Below are positions 62,976-64,000 of a stretch of 64,000 nucleotides of DNA, in pieces. The notes under the pieces are model-generated. The model ran no database searches, was not told the origin of the DNA, and saw only the letters and a program-made list of their open reading frames with translations. The stretch's first letter is position 1. Each line of letters begins with the position of its first letter. Both the position numbers and the translations under genes were made by a program. The DNA comes from JBALVT01 sp965262875. Its GTDB lineage: Bacteria > Pseudomonadota > Gammaproteobacteria > Pseudomonadales > Halieaceae. The stretch spans positions 1,054,001 through 1,118,000 of the forward strand of contig OZ253569.1 in NCBI GenBank assembly GCA_965262875.1, in the 5' to 3' direction.

Positions 62976-63632
62976 TTAAGTGTACAAACCATGCTTCGAA
63001 ATATAATCGATGACAGATTCAGGCAAGAGAAACCTCGCTGACTGCCCGTCTTTAATGAGCTGGCGAATCTCACTGGCAGATATAGGAAGGGGCCGAAGCT
63101 CCTCCACTAGTATCACACCGGCGCTGCTGCTATGCAGTTCTTCGATTGCGGCACAGGCGTTGTCTCCAAGCCAGTTGGCAATGAGGCCTTGTTTCGGGAG
63201 TTGCCAGCCCGGCCTCGCGATCACTACCACGTTCGCAAAATCCAGTAATTCATTCCAACGATGCCAGCTGCTGATGTTCAGGACCGCATCACAGCCCATG
63301 ATTAGGCAAATGCTACGCTCTTGCCCAAATTCTTCACGCAGTTCGATCAAGCTATCGATGGTATAGGAGTGACCCTCCCTGTCCAGTTCGCGCCGGTCGC
63401 ATACCAGCGCCGGATCACCTTCAAGGACCCCCTCAAGCATGGCGGCCCGATGTTCGGCGCTCGCCTGGGGTGCATCTCTATGCGCGGGATCGGCGCAGGG
63501 CATCATACGAAGCTGTTCCAGATTCAAGCTCTGAGCCAGTTCCAGCGCCGATCGCAAATGCCCGTTGTGAACCGGATCAAAAGTCCCACCAAAAACACCA
63601 ACGGGTGTTAGAGCGTCAGTGGAATGGGTCAA
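62976..63632 (-). CDS. nadD: Nicotinate-nucleotide adenylyltransferase NadD
   Basis: The 218-residue enzyme makes deamido-NAD. The nucleotidyltransferase motif is GVFGGTFDPVHNGHLRSALE; the second motif is ISASEIRQLIKDG near the C-terminus. MGCDAVLNISSWHRWNELLD is also typical. The start overlaps the end of proA by 4 bp, so the proA-nadD-rsfS-rlmH genes form one transcript. Confidence 0.96.
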   Translation of the reverse strand: MTHSTDALTPVGVFGGTFDPVHNGHLRSALELAQSLNLEQLRMMPCADPAHRDAPQASAEHRAAMLEGVLEGDPALVCDRRELDREGHSYTIDSLIELREEFGQERSICLIMGCDAVLNISSWHRWNELLDFANVVVIARPGWQLPKQGLIANWLGDNACAAIEELHSSSAGVILVEELRPLPISASEIRQLIKDGQSARFLLPESVIDYISKHGLYT

Positions 63633-64000
63633 GAGCGAATCTGCCCCTCACCCAGAACTACATATTTTTGTGAGGTTAACCCTTCAAGACCCACCGGGCC
63701 TCGAGCGTGCAACTTGTCGGTGGAAATACCGATCTCCGCACCCAGACCATACTCAAAGCCATCCGCCAGACGCGTAGAGGCGTTCACCATTACCGAGCTG
63801 GAATCTACCTCCCTGAGAAAACGCATTGCGCGGCCGTGGTCGTTGGTGACGATGCTGTCTGTATGGTCTGAGCTGTAAATCGCTAGATGCTGTATCGCTT
63901 CATCCATATCTGTAACGACACGAATAGCGAGTATCGGAGCCAAATATTCGGCGTGCCAATCTTCGTCCGTAGCAGTAATCACAGCGGGCAAAATTGTTCG
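63629..64000 (-). CDS. proA: Glutamate-5-semialdehyde dehydrogenase, C-terminal part (gene runs out of the window)
   Basis: The frame is open to base 64000. About 123 C-terminal residues of ProA are visible: DEDWHAEYLAPILAIRVVTD, HTDSIVTNDHGRAMRFLREV, DSSSVMVNASTRLADGFEYG and LGAEIGISTDKLHARGPVGL with EGLTSQKYVVLGEG. The catalytic Cys and the NADPH-binding part are outside. It reduces glutamyl-5-phosphate in proline synthesis. The proA-nadD order is common in gammaproteobacteria. Confidence 0.95.
   Translation of the reverse strand, partial: RTILPAVITATDEDWHAEYLAPILAIRVVTDMDEAIQHLAIYSSDHTDSIVTNDHGRAMRFLREVDSSSVMVNASTRLADGFEYGLGAEIGISTDKLHARGPVGLEGLTSQKYVVLGEGQIRS

Overview
The window looks like the chromosome of a marine-type gammaproteobacterium. 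Gene content (RlmG, MltD, RNase HI-DnaQ, NhaB, NudC, SohB, the lipB-dacA-rlpA-mltB-rodA-mrdA-rlmH-rsfS-nadD-proA block, and a RegB/RegA-like two-component pair) fits Gammaproteobacteria, perhaps near Cellvibrionales/Halieaceae; that placement is inference from gene content only. No rRNA, tRNA or CRISPR array was seen.

Layout. 1-9.6 kb: the C-terminal part of a UvrD/RecB-type helicase-nuclease, a truncated M20 amidohydrolase, a frameshifted Tat-exported flavoprotein, a secreted alpha/beta hydrolase, a GST, an F420/LLM-type oxidoreductase and RlmG. 9.6-25.6 kb: mltD cut off from its upstream region by an IS4-family element, then a methyltransferase-rnhA-dnaQ run, nhaB, nudC, sohB, nhaD split by an IS1182-family element, and small metabolic or envelope genes (nitroreductase-like, cupin, patatin, SMR efflux). 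25.6-52.8 kb: an accessory and decaying zone in which insertion sequences make up about 59% of the DNA (26.0-52.1 kb). It carries two IS21-family copies in opposite orientation, an ISNCY element with an IS30 inside it, an IS630, an IS66, a second IS4 copy inverted relative to the first, a truncated transposase, and relics of an integrase-bearing island. Between them are a PilZ gene, a cyclic-nucleotide-binding protein, a four-gene apparently metal-handling operon (33.7-35.5 kb), yjbQ, a GNAT acetyltransferase and a broken PhoP/PhoQ-like system. 52.9-64 kb: intact core genes, namely RegB/RegA-like, lipoate attachment, and the peptidoglycan elongation and remodelling cluster leading into rlmH-rsfS-nadD-proA.

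The main theme is recent gene loss by insertion sequences plus single-base indels. nhaD and the PhoQ-like kinase can be rebuilt exactly, in frame, by removing one IS and one target duplication. The PhoP-like regulator beside the kinase has its own frameshift. mltD keeps its start codon, but all but four bases of its upstream DNA now lie beyond the IS. Sulfotransferase, AraC-type, lipoprotein, DUF6316-like and HEPN-like fragments end exactly at IS borders. Ten IS or IS fragments of nine families occupy about 18.5 kb of 64 kb. This suggests a lineage with relaxed selection (for example recently host-associated) or one in an IS burst; some of the homopolymer frameshifts could instead be sequencing errors.

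No clearly new defence or biosynthetic system was found. The best candidates for something little described are the four-gene Cys-rich/HMA/beta-barrel/MerT-like operon and the extended IS21 element, which carries a zinc-ribbon-like accessory gene ahead of istA and a small gene behind istB.
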